DNA of 64,000 bases from NCBI RefSeq assembly GCF_905220365.1, contig NC_061133.1, positions 11,894,171 to 11,958,170 of the forward strand. The letters run 5' to 3'. A program made the translations under genes and the position numbers. Shown here piece after piece: positions 10,988-23,338 of this stretch. The notes beneath the pieces are model-generated. The model did no database searches, had not been told where the DNA came from, and was given only the letters and a program-made list of their open reading frames with translations. The stretch comes from Vanessa cardui (lineage: Eukaryota; Arthropoda; Insecta; Lepidoptera; Nymphalidae). The first letter of the stretch is position 1, and each line of letters opens with the position of its first letter.

Positions 10988-12246
10988 GTTACCTCATAAC
11001 TTTTCACTGGGTGGACCGATTTTGATAATTTTTTTTTTGTTTGAAAGGTAGTGCTTCCCGTGGGGTCCCATTTTTTTTTTATTTTTTTCCGAAGATGGTA
11101 TCCATATGAAAACGACATAAGTCTTAAATTTGCATTATGTATATGCGCGACAAATAGGTGAATAACTGAAAATCACGTTAACCAATTTTGATAATTCTTT
11201 TTTTATTATGAAATATATACTTCAAGGGTAATTTGGTGAAAGTTTGGTAAGGTTCTGAGCACAGGATCCATGACAAAGTAATGGAACGGAAGGGAACGGA
11301 ACAATTCTGAGGAGCACGTTGGCGATACTCGGTAGAATCTTTTATTTATAGGTTAATTGGATATTTGAGTCACCTTCCGTAATGTGGTTATGTTTACGTA
11401 ATTATCATAGTCGAATATTATAATCAACTAGCTACCCACCCCGGCTTCGCACGGGTGCAATACTGATACAAAATATACTACAGAATTTGTTTATTTACGA
11501 CATCACATCGCAAACTTCAAAAATTATCAGTGTTTCTTTACTATATTGTTCATTTATTATATACACAAACGTTCCCCTTGAATCATACTATCTTTTAAAA
11601 AAAACCGCATCAAAATCCGTTGCGTAGATTTAAAGATATAGGGACAGAGAAAGCGACTTTGTTTTATACTATGTAGTGATGGAACTCCTATACGGCTCGC
11701 AGTTAGGGTGCGATATGGGGCAGAATTTCTTACTATCTTTAATCAAATTTTGTGTATGTGATGTTATGTCATATGATGTACGAAATATAGTTGGTCTTTT
11801 TCAAAGTTTTTTTTGCTGAGATCGATTACAGCTCTTTCGAGGGATCCTTGTAGTTTACGCCGCGTGACGTATTAAATCCGCATTTTCGAAAGTCTATTTT
11901 TGCTTTATTCGCAAGTTTCCTTTGAAATTGTCCTCGAAGTAGTTTCTGACTCATGTAAACGGAACGCTTAATCTATCCATATTAAAAAAAATACTTAGTC
12001 AACATCAGCTTCACTTAAAATCAAAAAATAAATAAAAATTTTAACAAAAAGAAAAACCGACTTCAAACAAAACACTATTTTAAAACAAATGAATTTGCAC
12101 GAAAAAGTAATAAAAATAATTGCGTATTCAACATATTTTTAGAGTCATCCTAAGTTAAGTGAAATGAAAAATATTAGACTACTTAAAAGTCGATTTACGA
12201 TTATATAATGTAGTTATAGTTATTGGTATATTTGGAGTCGGTGTCA
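10905..12246 (+). mobile_element. Composite repeat, copy 2 (one foldback arm only)
   Basis: Same order as copy 1: TTTTCAACCGACTTCC end, 32-T run at 10950-10981, Helitron H1 and one foldback arm ending GGAGTCGGTGTCAG at 12246. There it joins a short third copy of the start of the tandem unit (AAAATAAAGTAAGTTGGAG, 12247-12330). Loop and second arm are missing. Confidence 0.75.
11428..11679 (-). mobile_element. Helitron-like element H1, 252 bp, intact ends
   Basis: CTAG (plus sense) at 11428-11431 and GA at 11678-11679, flanked by A and T. Same length and near-identical to 3274-3525. Copied as part of the composite repeat. Confidence 0.8.
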
Positions 12247-13815
12247 GAAAAATAAAGTAAGTTGGAGATTATGTAACAATCGCTGAATAGCCCGAAAATT
12301 GACGATATACTTTATTGTATATCAAAACACGAAAGCGACTTTGTTTTATACTATGTAGTGATGACAAGTTTGAGACAAATTTAATATCTATATAAAAGTA
12401 CTTTAATAGAGTTTTTATGATTTTGAAGTTTTCTTTTATGTCCGATAACGAGATGTATTAAAGAGATAAATTAAGTACATGGTGCGTGATAGGGCTTGAA
12501 GCGATAATCTTCTGTTAAGATTTACGCTTTCTAACCACTGGGACATCTCGGTTTTGACTACTAAAAATGCATTTTAATCTTATGAAATAAATATGCTTTG
12601 CATTGCAAAATATATATCAAAAATAAAGTAAGTTGGAGATTATGTAACATTCGCTGAATAGCCCGAAAATTGACGACATTATAGCAAATCACAACACTAC
12701 GAAGCAATGTGATTAATTCATCAAATGTAAACAATTTCGAAACTCCGTATCTATTTGTCTTCTGAACTCTTGTTTGTCTAACACGCGATTAGTATGTTAT
12801 TTTAAGGTAGAAGTTACAACAATGTTGTTGCTTGTACCTCGAGGTGGCAGTTGATTTAGTGTAGAACTTACAACAGATACAATCTAGTACTAATTTATCA
12901 TAGAACTAAGTCTCCGTTCTGCGTCTATTTCTTTGTCTGAACACGATAACGTCGAAAACCGGCCAAGTGCGAATTGGACTTGGGCACGAAGGGTTCCGTG
13001 CCGTTACCTATAAAAAAATTGTAAACAAAATTATGAGTGTCGCATGGGAGACCCTAAATATTTATATAATATATATGTCCGTCTGTCTACCTACCACAGT
13101 TCACGAGATACAGCTTGTTGACTAACGGACTTATTGACAAATCCATGCGTATTCATTTAGTCGTTTTAATTAATTTTTATTAATAAAATTAATTAAAACA
13201 GTTAATTTAATTTTTATTCTTATTATATTATAAATTTTTAATTAGACTATTAATTAATTTAATTATATCTCAATTTGTATTCAATTCATTTTAATAAAAT
13301 TTTACTAAAACCATTGTGGAAAGTATTGTGTGCGTAAACATTTAAATCATAACTGCGAAACCAATTTAAAAGGTATAAAATTGGATTATATTTTAAAATA
13401 ATCATGAAAATCTACTCAAGATAACTACTCAATATCATTAAATTTGAATAAAAATCTATGAAATGATCCGATAATAAAGTTCTATTTTAAAGCCCTCAAC
13501 CTCATATAAAGCTTTTACAGATATCACTGGCAATTTGCCAAATATAGAATACTAGAATGGCATCAAAGTCCCATTTTGTCTTATTGCGAGTCCAATAATA
13601 ATTTTATTGCCTGTAGAAACATTATATATCTTGACAAGTATAGAAATATAAATCATAAGTACTTGAAATACGGGTTAAATTCGCGTAATAAGCACAATTT
13701 ATCACGCAGTTATTGCAGTTTGTGAGATATTAAGTGAGCGAAACGATAACTCAGGACAAAGAAAACCTTTAAGAAGAATTGTAAGTATTTTAAGAGTAAT
13801 CATCACTTAATAAAA

Positions 13816-14698
13816 TATCCCCCTGGCTTCGCACGGGTGCAATGATATGATGACACAATAGAAACTTCTAAAATTATCCGTGTTTCTTGAATATAGTGTC
13901 AAATTATTATATACAAAACATTTCCTCGCGAATCACTCTATCTAAAAAAAAAATATTTTTTCTAATAAGTAGCACCGACTTTGAGGTCGGTGTTATTTTT
14001 AAAAAAAAAAATATTTTATTTTACTGTTTTTAGTGTTATTTCTCAAAATAGAAATTAAAAGTCCTTATGTAACAAATGTTTATTTGTTGATTTTTTCAAA
14101 AAGCGCTGAACGTATTTCAATAAAACTTATATGGGACCAGTTCTGGAGCATGATATACCAAACAATAACATAACAAAAGAAATGTTTAGTAAACCTGTAC
14201 TTCTCGTCATAAAAGCTACGAAGAGGAGTATAAATCCATATATAAATATTGAAAGAACTATTTCCTAACTCCTATTAATTGAGGACTTACACCTTCCATC
14301 ATCAGCTCAGCAGTATAACACTATGATTGGCAGAAGCAAATGCCAATATAATTTCAGAAAATATGTAAAACACGGTACATGTGCCTATAAAATTTGAGGG
14401 TACCCCTCGATTTCTCCAGGATCACATCATCAGAATCTGATATCTTCATCATGGTACCATTCCAGGAGTATCTTTTTTTCACTAAAAAAAAATCATCAAA
14501 ATCGGTTCTTAAATGGCGAAGTATTCGGCGAACAAACATAAAAATTATATACGTATATACCGGTCGAATTGAGAACACTCCTTTTTTTGAAGTCGCTTAA
14601 AAAAACCGCATCAAAATCCGTTGCGTAGTTGCAAAGATTTAATCATACAAAGATACATTTGGACAGAGAAAGCGACTTTGTTTTATACTATGTAGTGA
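13816..14698 (-). mobile_element. Helitron H1 copy split by a nested insertion
   Basis: The 3' portion (13816-13942; CGGGTGCAAT... in plus sense, terminal CTAG lost) and the 5' portion (14597-14698, ending TATGTAGTGA) flank about 650 foreign bases. Joined in order, the two halves cover the usual 252-bp element. Confidence 0.65.
13943..14596. mobile_element. Element nested in Helitron H1, ACCGACTT-type ends
   Basis: The left part carries GCACCGACTTTGAGGTCGGTG, itself a small hairpin. The right end reads TACCGGTCGAATTGAGAAC then CTCCTTTTTTTGAAGTCG. These ends are related to, but different from, those of the composite repeat (CAACCGACTTCC / GGAAGTCGGTTG). The interior has no recognisable coding. 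The exact left boundary is blurred by an A-run. Confidence 0.45.
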
Positions 14699-15039
14699 TG
14701 GCAAGATTGAGACAAATTTAATAGAACAAGTATTTAATAGAGATTTTATTATTCGGAAGTTATTTTTTATCGCCTAGAACGAGTGCATTGCAGAGATAAA
14801 TTAAGCCCAATATGGCGCATGCTAGAGTTTTAACCTATAATCTTCTGTTAAAATTCTCTTTCACTCTAACCACTGAGACATCTCGGCTCGGACTACTAAA
14901 GATGCATTTTAATCATTATGAAATAAATATGCTTTATTTTAAATGTCTTTTTTACAAACTATTTGAATTATAATCTTTATTATTACATAGTATAAAAAAA
15001 GTAGCTTACTGACCTGTACCTTATGAATTACACAATTTA

Positions 15040-15232
15040 TTTTGATGCGCTTTTTTAATGGATAGAATAATTCGAGAGGGAAGGTTTATGTATATAATAC
15101 ACAGACAATATAATAAAGAAACAATTATAATTTTCGAAGTTTTTAATGTGCTATCATAAATAATCAAATTCTGTAGTATACCTATTTAGTATCAGTATTG
15201 CAATCGTGCGAAGACGGGGCGGGTCACTATTA
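15040..15232 (+). mobile_element. Helitron H1 3' portion
   Basis: Runs from the TTTGATGCG block to GTATTGCAATCGTGCGAAG and GGGGCGGGTC. The terminal CTAG is damaged (CTATTAG) and the TC end is absent. Confidence 0.6.
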
Positions 15233-16254
15233 GTAACAATAAATGTTCCACATTAAAAGGAATCATTGATCATGAGAAAATATTCGTTTCAAAATCAAAT
15301 AATCATTAAACTTTACGATCACCGTTTGAACCGAATATTCATTAAACCATTTGCCACCGTTATAAACATTAATAATAATAACATTAAAACTGTTATAATC
15401 ACCAATGAAAAAGATAATATAATGTTGTCCGTTAATTAGTTTCCATGAATAAATTAGCCCTTGTTCATGGTAATTTTGATAGAAAATCGAAGTTAATTTC
15501 GGACGAGTCGATCGCATGTCAAAGCCTCCAACTTCACAAAGTCTAGACTCAGGTAAATGTTTAGATTTTGAGAAGCACCTTCGTTGTTATCGACTCCACG
15601 TTTTCGTGACTGGGACCGTTTAGGTCAGTAATTTCGCTATCATATTAGGTTACCTTTGTGTCCGTTGGAGTTTGCACGATATAGAATTATACTGTTGTTT
15701 TAAATTAAAGCAAAATAATAATTACTTCACAAATTTAAAATGATGAAATTGCACGTTAACTTTAACAATACAACACAAATACCTCATTTGACTCAAACTC
15801 AACTTCAAGGGTGAAAAGATTTCATTATTTATTATCTTGGGACAAAAAACACGAGGACTTTATATGTGTTAAATCAGGATATAAGCTATCTCTTCAAAGT
15901 TTCATCAAAATTCGTTGAGTCATTGTTGCGTTATATTACTCATTTAATTAATTACTGATTTCAATGTTGTTGGTACGAGTGAAACTTCTACCTCTAAGTA
16001 CATAAAAACCTAAATTGAAAAAAGATCTAATTAATATGAATTAGACAACATACACTATGGTGTTTTGTATTATAAAAAAACATCGGTTTTTAGTGTAACT
16101 CATCTTAATAACACCCCCATACATTATTATGAATCATTCCTTTGTTCAACATTCTCAATACCTCAATCTTGGGAACCTATCCAGACGATTCTGAGCACAT
16201 AACCAAGTACAGTACCCAGGATATCTTTAAAAAATTCAATTATAATTATGGTGT
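15233..16254. other. No gene or repeat recognised
   Basis: AT-rich. An 84-codon open frame on the minus strand (15263-15517) has no recognisable motif. Confidence 0.4.
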
Positions 16255-16343
16255 CTGCTAGAGTTCTAAACCTTATCCTCAAAGGGAGAGAAGGCCTTAG
16301 CCCAAAAGTAGGAAATTTACAGGCCTTTGTTGTTGTTGTTGTC
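16255..16343 (+). mobile_element. SINE-A 3' fragment
   Basis: Only the last part is present: CCTCAAAGGGAGAGAAGGCC, TTAGCCC, GGAAATTTACAGGC and (TTG)n. Confidence 0.65.
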
Positions 16344-16944
16344 TTCTAGAGTTAACAGATATCTTCTAGGCAAGCGTACTATATTGAAGACAGCACTCGA
16401 TGTTTAGCATTAGGCAAGACTATTAAGGATAATAAAAACACATAATAATATGTTTTAATAAAATATACAAAGCATCTAAATTAAATGGTCAAGTTTCAAA
16501 ATACAAGCAGCAATTTTTAAAGCTATGTAATTCTATGGGCGCGTTATGAAAAGTTATGAGCCTATTTTTTATTTTTTTTATTTGCGCACAAATATTTGAC
16601 AATTTTGACACGAAATAATCACGAAGTGTGAAGCAGCTCGGTAAGCCGCCAATTAAGTGCTAAATATCACGAAATAGACAACCTTATCTTATTTTACAAA
16701 GTATATTTTATTACAATTTTAAACTGTGAAGGTTTTTTGTGAGTGTTTATGAATTATAATAATTATTAAAACTGAAAAATTAGAATAACTCACGAACGTG
16801 CATAAACACATGCATATTATTATTTTACGCAAAACGCTTAACTTTCTTCAATTTTCCTAATTTAAAATAGTAACTGTTATTTATCTGTAAAATATAAACA
16901 CCAGCATGTTAACTATTACCATGTCCGTTTTAAAATTTACTATA
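16344..16944. other. AT-rich stretch without a gene
   Basis: Nothing recognised. Confidence 0.4.
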
Positions 16945-17218
16945 TATATAATACTACAGGATTTTTTATTTACTATATTACATTAGAAACTTCGAAAATG
17001 ATCAGCGTTTCTTATATATTGTCCATGTTTTATACAAAAACCTTCCTCTCGAATAATTCTATCTATTAACACATCAAAATCCGTTATGAAATTTTAAGAC
17101 CCTCGAATCTCTCTATCTATTCAAAAACCCGCATCAAAATCCGTTGTGTAATTTTTAAGATCTAAGCATACATAAAGACAGACAGCGGTAAGCGACTTTG
17201 TTTTATACTATGTAGTGA
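16945..17218 (-). mobile_element. Helitron H1 copy with an internal duplication, 3' end lost
   Basis: The 5' end (TATGTAGTGA in plus sense, 17209-17218, followed by T) is intact. The CCGTTATGAAATTTT / CCGTTGTGTAATTTTT segment with its preceding TCTATCTATT is present twice in tandem (about 17045-17100 and 17101-17160). The stem-loop and CTAG end are missing. Confidence 0.6.
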
Positions 17219-17677
17219 TAATTACATTTTAGAGAATAAAAACGATGACGTCATAAAATTCTTGTACGAATTTTCAACGAAAATCAAAGTACAGGTGAAT
17301 TTTAATAGAAAACCGAAATCAATGAATACGTGTTCTAATGAATTTGAATTTCATCGCGGTAACATTTTCCGTCGATGAACATCTGAACTCATTGAAATTT
17401 CCCCGCTCAAGGAAATATTTTAATCTCAATTTGAAATTTTCCCTCTCCAGTTTTTAATTTAGAACTTTAATTTAAAATACGGTTAGTGGTTCTATGTTTT
17501 TTTTTCCTTAAGTAGTTCAACCTTTAGTAACATTAATATAGTTAAGTTATGCTGTTTTTAATTTTGTAATTAAATAATAAAAGTCATAATTTTAAATAAA
17601 AACTTGTAACAGCTGTGCTAACTTTGTATTAAAAATAATATGATATTCTAAAACTTAAAACTATCAAAACAACAGTA

Positions 17678-17922
17678 CAGTAACAGCCGGTAAATCCCAC
17701 TGCTGGGCTAAGGTCTGCTTTACTTTTGTTTGAGAGCATATTCCAACATGCTCCAATACGGGTTGGGTACACACGTGGTAAAATTTCGTTGAAAGTTGTC
17801 AGGTTTTTTCACGATGTTTTCTTTAACCGCAAAGCACGAGATGAATTACAAACACAAATTACGCACATGAACAGTGCGTGTCTGGGTTTGAACCCGCCGT
17901 CACCACTGGGCCATCTCATCTC
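17678..17922 (-). mobile_element. SINE-A copy
   Basis: Full-length order on the minus strand: tRNA-like head (GATGGCCCAGTGGTG, GGGTTCAAACCC), GAGATGAATTACAAACAC body in plus sense, and CACTGCTGGGCTAAGG tail. No target-site duplication that I could find. Confidence 0.75.
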
Positions 17923-18505
17923 TTTAAACAATATCAACTTAAAAAACAATTATTTTATATTAATTAGAATAGTTAGAATAATTTTAGAGTTCACACTATA
18001 TACTTACCTATTTATGTATATTGCTTAAGCAGTAAACACGGCATATAAACCAAACTGATTTCGATTAGATTTCATTTCGTTTATCCCTTTTGAAAATTAG
18101 CCCGCACATATACATATACCGCCAAAACTGGTCTTTTTGGTTTTGGGCACCAATACAATGCCATATTTAGTAGTTAGCCAGTAATTAGCAATAGCGATGG
18201 ACACTTTATTTTTTTCCTTTATATAGTAAAAAATTACGAAATAGAACCAGCAAAACCCTTTAGAATTGCTCGAGAAAAGACACTTCATTATAAGGTTTTG
18301 TATATAAACCTATCTTCATGCCCACACGGCAAAACAAAAACATTACCAGCGCGCAGTATTTGTTTGTAAGCAATCCATCACACTGTTAGCAATTTCGCAA
18401 CTCCAAATATTCGGGTGACATGCCTCGGCAACGTGACAAGTTATTTGTCAGACGTGACACGCCGTGAAGTTTAATTGACATCTAATTCGTACAATAACGT
18501 TCAGT

Positions 18506-18629
18506 CTAAGTGGCGATCAAATCCTGGTTACATAATTCGGCTGTAAGCTTAATGCTCATTGGTCGCCTATTGGCTATCTCACCACTAACTAACGGTTATT
18601 TAGTTAAACTGGCTTTGATCACCGCTTAG
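18506..18629. mobile_element. Small MITE-like element, 16-bp inverted ends
   Basis: Ends CTAAGTGGCGATCAAA and TTTGATCACCGCTTAG match as inverted repeats at 14 of 16 positions. Length 124 bp. No target duplication is obvious, so the call is tentative. Confidence 0.35.
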
Positions 18630-20523
18630 TAAACAGTAAGATGAACAAGATTTTTATTTTGCGCCATATTAAAAAAAGACAATGTTCATTTAGAGCATAT
18701 AAAATAAATTAAATCAATTTGTTAGCATAGTATTTTTTCTAAACAATTTTTTTTTAAAGAAGTTCGTCTTCTGCGGCAAATATTTTGAGCTGTTGACGCA
18801 AATGTATGTCAATAATTCGGAAAATTATTTTATTCATCAAAGTGTGTCCTGCTTTTGCAATACAATTATATAATTATTTAGCATTATCAATATTTCAAAA
18901 CGTGTAGTTTTCGATGCTATGGGATGTGCAGCAATTTCACCTTGCCTAACAAAGCACGTACGCCAACAATCAAAGCTTCGAGGCTTCGTTTTCTTAAGAT
19001 CGACAAAACTACATAGCATTAATAGTTTCGATTTAGTTAAGTTTTTATAAATTTTATAGTATAAACATAAAATCGCATCCAATTCCCAGGAATAGTAACA
19101 TTTCACAGGAAATATGTATATTAAAAGAATATTCGAAATATTATTTTATTTATATTCTAAATACCCTTGGGATTACAATAATTGGAGTAACAGATACACG
19201 TGTGGCAAACTCGCATCCTACATAAGCCTCATGATGATAAATACAATTTAGGAACATATGAAACTTCACGGAAGTATACGAAAGCGATCTCCTGATGCTC
19301 CCGTGTAGACAGAAAGGATAGCTTTTAGGGGTATTCCGTTGTACTAGGGTGCTCTTTTTCTGGGTAGTTCTTACAATTCATTCTGGGTAAAACGTGTAAA
19401 AAGTTTTTACTAGCGGGATCAAAATAGAGTTCGAAAATCCCATACTATTCGATTAACATTCGCGTATTCTAAAAACTGTTTATATTCTAAATTGAATGCA
19501 AAATATATTCAAAGAATATAAACTTATTTAAAACCAGTTTTCTCTTAAACGAATGTAGCTCTAAATAGAGTCACAAACAGTCAAGCTTAAAAAGAAACGG
19601 TGTTCCATTTCAGCAGAAATCGAAAAACATAGTGAAAATGGACGTGTTTCCGTGCCGTGACAAAAGTACCCGCGTGACCGGGATTCGCGACACGTGTCTT
19701 GATAGAAACACTCCCACGAGATAGCTGTGTCAACATGAAAATGGGGAATTTCGTAAATAATTTTCCCTCGCTAACTCAATTGTTGGAAACGATGTTTATC
19801 TCGTTCGAGTGCTTAAAACAATAGGTATTCAAATTAGATGGTTTTATTCATACGAAACTGTTATTCTATTTATTTTTAACTGACTACACATAAAAAGCGT
19901 TATGATTTTCTCGGATTATGTGTCTGTTTATCTGTTCCCATGTAATTCAATTCAATTCTTGGTTTAATGGCTTTTAGTTGTACCGACAGGGCACAAAGTA
20001 TTTCGCCAATGACACGTAAGATGGAGAAGACACGAAAGAGATTGATTGGTACAGTTGAGGAAACAAACTCAATTAAATTTTGAAGATTAGCATAGTCGTA
20101 GTAATTTCCTTGTTAATCCTTAACCTAGAACAACACAAACATTAAGGGTTAATAATAAGGTACAGTAAAAATAATTGTTAGATGTTCCCATGTAACTCGC
20201 GTAATTACTAATTATGACAGATGTCATTATTTTTCTTTGTCATGCCAATGTATCTATCTTGTATAATACGACAAAAATAAAATCGTAATAATATATTGAT
20301 TATGATCGCGAAGAAATATTTAATTCTTAAAATTATATAATAACTCCAGTTAAGAAAGTAGTGATGAAGTTATATCGCACTTGAGAAATTTAGACATGTA
20401 ATTTATGTTTAAGTTAAGCTCGAAAGGCATTAGCCAAGCACTTGGTTGGTCTCGCGGGTTGTGTCAAAATGTCGAAAGCAATGAAATAAAGCATCTGTGT
20501 TACACAAACAACTATATGACCGA
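18630..20523. other. Stretch without a supported gene
   Basis: A less AT-rich patch at about 19600-19800 holds a CACGTG E-box (19692-19697) and two open frames of about 28 codons starting with ATG (19638 and 19734). No splice or family evidence supports either. The remainder is unremarkable. Confidence 0.4.
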
Positions 20524-20744
20524 TGACCTTCGCGATCGAGTAGTGTGTACACCGGTTTTCATGGCTACTCCACTTCGAGGTCTTGGGTTCGATTCCCGGC
20601 CGAGTCGATGCAGAAAAAAGTTCATTAGTTTTCTATGTTGTCTTGGGTCTGGGTGTTTGTGGAACCGTGGTTACTTCTGATTTTCCATAACACATGTGCT
20701 TTAGCTACTTATATTGAGATCAGAGTAAAGTATGTGATGTTGTA
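20524..20744 (+). mobile_element. SINE-B copy, tRNA-derived
   Basis: A second SINE family. The head has A box (CGATCGAGTAGTG, usually TGGTCGAGTGG) and B box GGTTCGATTCC. The body is GTCTTGGGTCTGGGTGTTTG, GTTACTTCTGATT, TGCTTTAGCTACTTA and GTATGTGATGTTGT. Five copies occur in the window. The head could be mistaken for a tRNA gene, but it does not fold with a complete acceptor stem and is followed by a shared body. Confidence 0.75.
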
Positions 20745-21045
20745 TGCTACAACATCTTTGGGCAGATACCTAGTCTCTTTCAGAATCTTTTCAGCGTCAA
20801 CAAACGTGGTTATCATCATCAGGTATCATCTGCAGAACATTCTTTAATATAAAAAAAAATATTGTTGAATATAGTTCCGATATCATGTTAATATTTTAAC
20901 AATTCCTCCATTATATTGCCAAAAGCACTTCGAGAGTAAGGAGTGCACTTAGCTCCCTCCTTGCTCCACACAGAATTGCTACTTCCTAAGTGATACACGT
21001 TTTATTAGAGAAGATAAAAAAACATTCGACAAGATGTATGATAAA

Positions 21046-21285
21046 TTTTTTTATGGTATAGGTTGGCGGGCTAGCATATAGGCCATCTGATTGTAAGTGG
21101 TCACCATCACCCATAGACAATGAAGCTGTAAGAAATATTAACTATTCCTTACATCGTCATTGTGCCACCAACCTTGGGAACTAAGTTGTTATGTCCCTTG
21201 TGCTTGTAGTTACACTTGCTTACTCACCCTTCAAACCGGAACACAACAATACTGAGTACTGTTATTTGGCGGTAGAATAACTAAA
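21046..21285 (+). repeat. Repeat C copy
   Basis: TTTTTTTATGGTATAGGTTG then GGCGGGCTAGCATATAGGCC, GTGGTCACCATCACCC, TTATGTCCCTTGTGCTTG and CTGTTATTTGGCGGTAGAAT. A highly dispersed lepidopteran repeat found here in at least four good and several degraded copies. Its class is not evident from this sequence. Confidence 0.7.
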
Positions 21286-21410
21286 TTTTTTTGGACAGGA
21301 ATCAACTGGTCACGTTAGACATCGCGTTATCTTCGATTGGGAATATTGTGTGACAGTGTCTCCCTATAATTTATATTTCAAATTTCAAGTTCCAAGTTCA
21401 AACTTTAACG

Positions 21411-21680
21411 ACAACAACAACGGCCTGTAAATTTCCTACTGCTGGCTGGGTTTGGAACATATTCCATCAGGCTGTTCCAATGCGGGTTGGATACACATGT
21501 AACAGAATTTCTTTGAAATTAGACAAATGCAGGTTTTTTCACGATGTCAGCTTCACCGCCGAGCACGAGATGAATTATAAACACAAATTAAGTACATGAA
21601 TATTCAATGGTGCTTGCCTGGGTTTGAACCCGCATTCATTGGTTTAGATGTACGCGTTCTAACCACTGAGCCATCTCGGC
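21411..21680 (-). mobile_element. SINE-A copy
   Basis: Head at 21601-21680 (GATGGCTCAGTGGTTAGAAC on the minus strand), tail CGGCCTGTAAATTTCC at 21423 in plus sense. The usual CTCCTCTCC...GGAGA segment is deleted (GCTGGCTGGGTTTGG). Confidence 0.75.
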
Positions 21681-21994
21681 AAATATTGCCTGATATATAC
21701 CTATTATTTCTAACAAACGAACCTGAAAACGCCAAATAAAATGGATATTCTAAACAACGCCAGTTTATTTTATCTTTGTCATAAAATATATTGTGTATTG
21801 CATATTTCAGGTGTGGAATGCTCGGCAACGTCTAAGTGCTGCTACATAGATGTTTGAAACCGCAAAACATTGTAACGCTCGTTAACGTCGCGTCTGAGCG
21901 TATTCCATTGATGATGGGTATCGGATCGGGGACTTCGGATTCAAATCTCATTGAAGAAGTTATCGGATCGCGTATGAATTTTTTTTTATACGAG

Positions 21995-22185
21995 TAGTCC
22001 CCAGCGGCTTAGCTCACGTTTTAGGTTGTTGGTTGTCATGTAACAGGCAAAAAAGTAGACTATGACCATTCTTGGAGTTAAATTTTGCGTCATAAAAAAT
22101 TTCACCAAAATCGGTTCAGCGATTTGGTTGTAAAAGACCGACAGACAGGGTTACTGTCAAATTTATAACATTAATTTTATATTAA
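21995..22185 (-). mobile_element. Helitron-like element H2, degraded copy
   Basis: Plus sense: AGCTCACGTTTTAGGTTG, GGTTGTCATGTAACAGGC, AAAATCGGTTCAGCG and GACCGACAGACAGGG. Same order as 25892-26324 without the SINE. Both ends are eroded. Confidence 0.55.
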
Positions 22186-22204
22186 ATAAGTGTGTACAAA
22201 TAAA

Positions 22205-22570
22205 CTACATGATGGTAAGTAGTCACTTATACCTATGCTCTGTGCCTGTAGTTATACTGGCTTACCGATTACCGGCAATCATCATTCAAACTGGAAGACA
22301 ACAACAATGAAAGCTACTGTTGTGAGGTAGAATTTCGGACCAGTTGGTAATACCTACCTAAATGAGATTGCACCAAATAAAATTGACAATTCTGGCATTG
22401 GAAAATTGCCAGTTTTATTACTGATTTTCTAAAACATGTTAAGCTATTTGTCTTTGGTCCGATTTCTCTATACTTCAGCGAGAATGCCATCCTATTGGAC
22501 TATAAGAGTGTTTTTTTTTATGGAATGGGTTGGCGGACGAGCATATGGGCCACCTGATGGTAAGTGGTCT
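22205..22570 (+). repeat. Two degraded repeat-C pieces
   Basis: 22205-22365 keeps CTGTGCCTGTAGTTATACTG and the ACAACAACAATG part. 22507-22570 keeps only the start (TTTTTTTTATGG, TTGGCGGACGAGCATATGGG). They may be two separate insertions. Confidence 0.5.
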
Positions 22571-22929
22571 CCTGTGTTTTATCTTTTTATTTTCACTCTA
22601 TCTCATAGCTCATAGCATATTCATAGCCCAACATAGCCTAATCATTTAGATTGGCTAGCTTTCACGAAATAGGTAAGGCGTTTATTCCTTATGTTCTAAA
22701 TAAATAAACCACTAATTTATTTTCAAAAGTGAAAACGAATTTGCTATACAAAACAATTACTATAAATTATTAATAGTACGTGTTCAATTAGAAAAAAAAA
22801 TTGGAATATATTTTTTAAATTGTTATTTTAATTTCGCTAACTGATCAGAAATACTTGAATGGGTTCATTCATATGTACATATTGTTTATAGAGAATGTTT
22901 CAAGAAACAATAAATAAAAAAATAGAGAA

Positions 22930-22967
22930 GAATTGATAACCTCCTCCTTTTTGAAGTCGGTTGAAAA
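22930..22967 (-). repeat. Terminal fragment of the composite repeat
   Basis: GATAACCTCCTCCTTTTTG followed by AAGTCGGTTGAAAA is the minus-strand form of the composite's CAACCGACTTC end. Nothing else of that element is next to it. Confidence 0.6.
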
Positions 22968-23033
22968 GAACGCGAAACATAGAACAGTCAGATCGATTGT
23001 TGGATTGCTTCTGATTTATTATTTTAGTAAAAA

Positions 23034-23338
23034 AGTAAAGTAAAGTAACAGCCTGTAAATTACCCACTGCTGGGCTAAGGCCTCCTCTCCCATTAAGGAG
23101 AGGGTTTGGATCATATTCCACCACGCTGTTTCAATGCGGGTTGGTGGAATGCACGTGTGGCAGAATTTCGGTAAAATTAGACACATGCAGGTTTCCTCAC
23201 AATGTTTTCCTTCACCGGCGAGCACGAGATGAATTATAAACACAAATTTAACACATATACATATATATATAGTGGTGCTTGAATGGGTTTGAACCTGAAA
23301 TCAACGATTAAGATGCACGCGTTCTAACTACTGGGCTC
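23034..23338 (-). mobile_element. SINE-A copy, nearly complete
   Basis: All parts are present, from AGTAACAGCCTGTAAATTAC to the head. The B box is altered (GGTTTGAACCTG in plus sense) and an ATATAT run is inserted at about 23256-23272. Confidence 0.8.

Larger units (their letters stand above)
10012..12605 (+). repeat. Tandem unit 1 (about 2.6 kb)
   Basis: Starts CAAAATATATATCAAAAA and ends AAATATGCTTTG. Its first 897 bases (10012-10908) recur at 12606-13488. Its last 270 (12333-12605: a Helitron H1 5' end plus flank) recur at about 14666-14938. Its middle has been replaced by composite repeat copy 2, which enters at TCTATTTT (10901-10908). Within the shared part lies a block (GGGTTCCGTGCCGTTACC, GAGATACAGCTTGTTGAC) that I recall as a widespread lepidopteran repeat. 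Confidence 0.7.
12606..14938 (+). repeat. Tandem unit 2 (about 2.3 kb)
   Basis: Begins with the 883-bp copy (12606-13488) of the start of unit 1 and ends with the 270-bp Helitron-flank copy (14666-14938). That end piece includes a SINE-A head remnant at about 14835-14890 (CTAACCACTGAGACATCTCGG). Its middle keeps a Helitron H1 copy that unit 1 has mostly lost. The unit junction is at 12605/12606. Confidence 0.65.

Noticed and set aside
19638..19829. Two short ATG frames in a GC-richer patch
   Set aside because: Each about 28 codons and closed by its own stop, with no splice signals placed to join them.
20524..20600. Possible tRNA gene
   Set aside because: A and B boxes are present, but the sequence continues into a body shared by five copies and lacks a complete acceptor stem, so it is a SINE head. 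The same applies to the SINE-A heads.
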